The notes beneath the pieces were generated by a model, which was not told where the DNA came from, ran no database searches, and saw nothing but the letters and a program-made list of their open reading frames with translations. Both the position numbers and the translations under genes were made by a program. A stretch of 16,269 nucleotides of DNA. It comes from an uncultured Clostridia bacterium. Its GTDB lineage: Bacteria; Bacillota; Clostridia; TANB77; CAG-465. Positions 15,701 to 16,269 of the stretch are shown piece after piece (position 1 is the first letter of the stretch; each line of letters begins with the position of its first letter). Location: positions 1-16,269 of the forward strand of contig CANRAK010000027.1 in assembly GCA_947628575.1 (NCBI GenBank), given 5' to 3'.

Positions 15701-16269
15701 TATATGCAAACGAAGATATAAATGCATATGATGGTAATGTATTAATTAGAAAAGATACATTATTAGATTTAGTAACTGTAGAAAAAGGACAAGTTGCTCA
15801 AAGTGATTTAGATATGCCTGTAGGAAGTTACTATTATAAAGAATTAATGGTAACAAATGGATATGCTAAAGATATGCAAATTCATAACTTTACATTTGAA
15901 AATCCAGATACAACTACAGAGGTTGTTGAAATTAAAGGGGATAAAATAATTAATGACGTTATTACTAAAAACTTATATTTAATTAAATTTAGTGCAAGCT
16001 CATTAATTGAAGCAGAGAAAATAAGCTTAAGTGATAGAGATATAGATGAAAGTATGCTAGAAGATAGATCTATAGATTACTTGAATTTATTAAGAACTAT
16101 GACAGCAGAAGAAATAAAAGAATATTTATCTGATGAAAATAATATTCAAGCATTAGGTGGAGCAGAATATGGAATATTTGCAGATAAACAATGCACAAAA
16201 CCTGTAAAAGATGCTAAAACTAATGAAGATTTAGTAATTGTAACAGATAATAAAGGCTTTTATGAAGTT
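12637..16269 (+). CDS. Giant thioester-domain, multi-Cna_B/SpaA-like surface adhesin or pilin (3' end missing)
   Basis: The frame is open for 1211 codons to the window edge. I translated it through without a stop. AAGGAGGG lies five bases before the ATG. Residues 1-25 are a Sec signal peptide (cut likely after VVRA). Residues 30-200 look like an adhesin thioester (TQXA) domain: Cys84 in YCVEP and Gln149 in ATQLLIW would form the internal Cys-Gln thioester used for covalent attachment to amines on a target surface. From about 290, seven Cna_B/SpaA-like domains follow. Each has a first-strand Lys and a closing GxYxxxE motif; the isopeptide Glu residues are E357, E458, E570, E689, E795, E952 and E1069. 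An eighth domain starts near 1110 and is cut by the edge. Such domains make rigid, protease-resistant stalks. The sortase motif or other anchor is expected beyond the window. The adhesin could be a pilus tip or a stand-alone adhesin. Confidence 0.9.
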   Translation, partial: MKKLKIFTCFILMFVLFCSMNVVRAEIVDYQQIQDNWDYFTSAHHSPGIYTGYTCPHYEKYPAWEGNPASFMKLNDGTDRPVYCVEPYVTVSNRDLRYPGYVGGEISSVIDSTVKYKFTMEQFNRVQLYAYYGYGYGNHWDDGWYVATQLLIWKTVDTDIDIGIANSKSAASAGNVNRDYYKAYEDEIRRLADAHNVVPNFNITQDLIYGKVNTYTDINGVFGNYNIIGTTNCNATKNGNQISISPNGVGEIEVRLCKGDQNAKGATMYSLAGYQNVVLKGEVPVFATIKARAIGGKITITKQDIETVVKQGDAELFNAVYTVKNSSNVEVARLTIDKDSLSATTGWLPIGTYTITEVTPSKGYNLSNEVYTVNITEERLRVSQSFPVTVTEKVIKGNIRIQKRLQKTDYDPEIALVGAQFKATLKSDTSKVYYSNVSGEDGICEINNLPYGTYEVEECVVPDSALKVENYTVFISEEGKTYEKSGDNRIIDVSKKITIKVKKLDADKKAQHPNDYTQGDATFEGAEYTIWRDEDLTDKVTTIVVDKKDEDGYWYAKSGTMRTGTYYVKETKTPEGYNIDPKVYVYSKDNREQTVELVPLEDTSVEKVERGSVSIIKYDDDTSTSTENPAVNAKLKLRLDSATEEIKDENTFYATINEYGFAEFIDEEWIVDHPDEKYTIPYGHYTITEVEGGEGGNTHFFMDPIKVYVDKQTSETYNIVGETEVDMFLRIHKTDSVSNEAVTIAGAKYKIWNCKDNDWVKLESQVGYLDEFTTNKDGFITLPQKLKPGKYIVYETKAPDGYYLDNKYRIPNDEDDLGNLEKGGVEVVIDKTATGLAVNSQTPKYDLYYDVNIANKPKTVKLKIDKKGEVLVGVKQTAEKVGEDVVSVVTPIYEERNIGGAKYEIYAKEDIKSPDKNYTYVSKGEVVDTVTTSVEGPVLSKELYPGVYGIREIEVPKGFLKDTSLDDKEFELLAEGDDKVEVTIKSISLDDIRQKGHLTFEKEFKESKYIVSEEKPKAVFGIYANEDINAYDGNVLIRKDTLLDLVTVEKGQVAQSDLDMPVGSYYYKELMVTNGYAKDMQIHNFTFENPDTTTEVVEIKGDKIINDVITKNLYLIKFSASSLIEAEKISLSDRDIDESMLEDRSIDYLNLLRTMTAEEIKEYLSDENNIQALGGAEYGIFADKQCTKPVKDAKTNEDLVIVTDNKGFYEV
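12883..13095 (+). other. Thioester-forming core of the adhesin (Cys84 to Trp153)
   Basis: The Y-C-V-E-P motif (residues 83-87) and the T-Q-L-L-I-W motif (148-153) bracket a Tyr/Gly-rich stretch (LYAYYGYGYGNHWDDGWY), as in class I thioester domains. Cys and Gln are 65 residues apart. From memory, the structurally studied streptococcal examples have them well over 100 residues apart, so this is a compact variant. Confidence 0.75.

Overview
The window is strongly A+T-rich, with codon use dominated by AGA, ATA and A/T-ending codons, AGGAGG-type ribosome binding sites and short intergenic gaps. It carries a PdaA-like cortex deacetylase, an SpoVB-like flippase and an SpoVT-like regulator, beside a dockerin protein and a thioester/Cna_B surface adhesin. 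Together these point to a spore-forming, Gram-positive Clostridia-type bacterium, possibly an uncultured gut lineage. The genus cannot be fixed from this sequence.

Layout, left to right. (1) The last codons of lepA (EF-4). (2) A secreted BspA-type leucine-rich-repeat protein with a C-terminal type I dockerin. (3) On the minus strand, an overlapping pdaA-spoVB-like pair that probably works in spore cortex synthesis; it converges on the LRR gene through a shared terminator hairpin. (4) A plus-strand histidine phosphatase. (5) A minus-strand 188-aa protein of unknown function, divergent from (6) a RecD2-type helicase; the two are driven by back-to-back textbook sigma-A promoters. (7) An SpoVT/AbrB-type regulator. 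(8) A TPR-like protein with an extreme Lys/Thr/Ser tail. (9) A compact three-gene run: CorA magnesium channel, MBOAT O-acyltransferase and DHHW/AlgJ-like protein. The last two form an apparent extracytoplasmic polysaccharide O-acetylation pair. (10) After a strong terminator, a very large secreted adhesin that runs off the right edge: signal peptide, N-terminal thioester domain, seven complete Cna_B/SpaA-like domains and the start of an eighth.

Three themes recur. Surface adhesion or display: LRR-dockerin and thioester adhesin. Envelope and spore wall: PdaA, SpoVB-like, MBOAT and DHHW. Information and regulation: LepA, RecD2 and SpoVT. No tRNA, rRNA, CRISPR array, insertion sequence or prophage gene was recognised. 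No gene-free stretch exceeds about 200 bases; the longest lies just upstream of the adhesin. I found no convincing wholly new system. The least explained items are the 188-aa orphan divergent from recD2, the Lys/Thr-tailed TPR protein, and the two surface proteins whose promoters sit within A/T inverted repeats.
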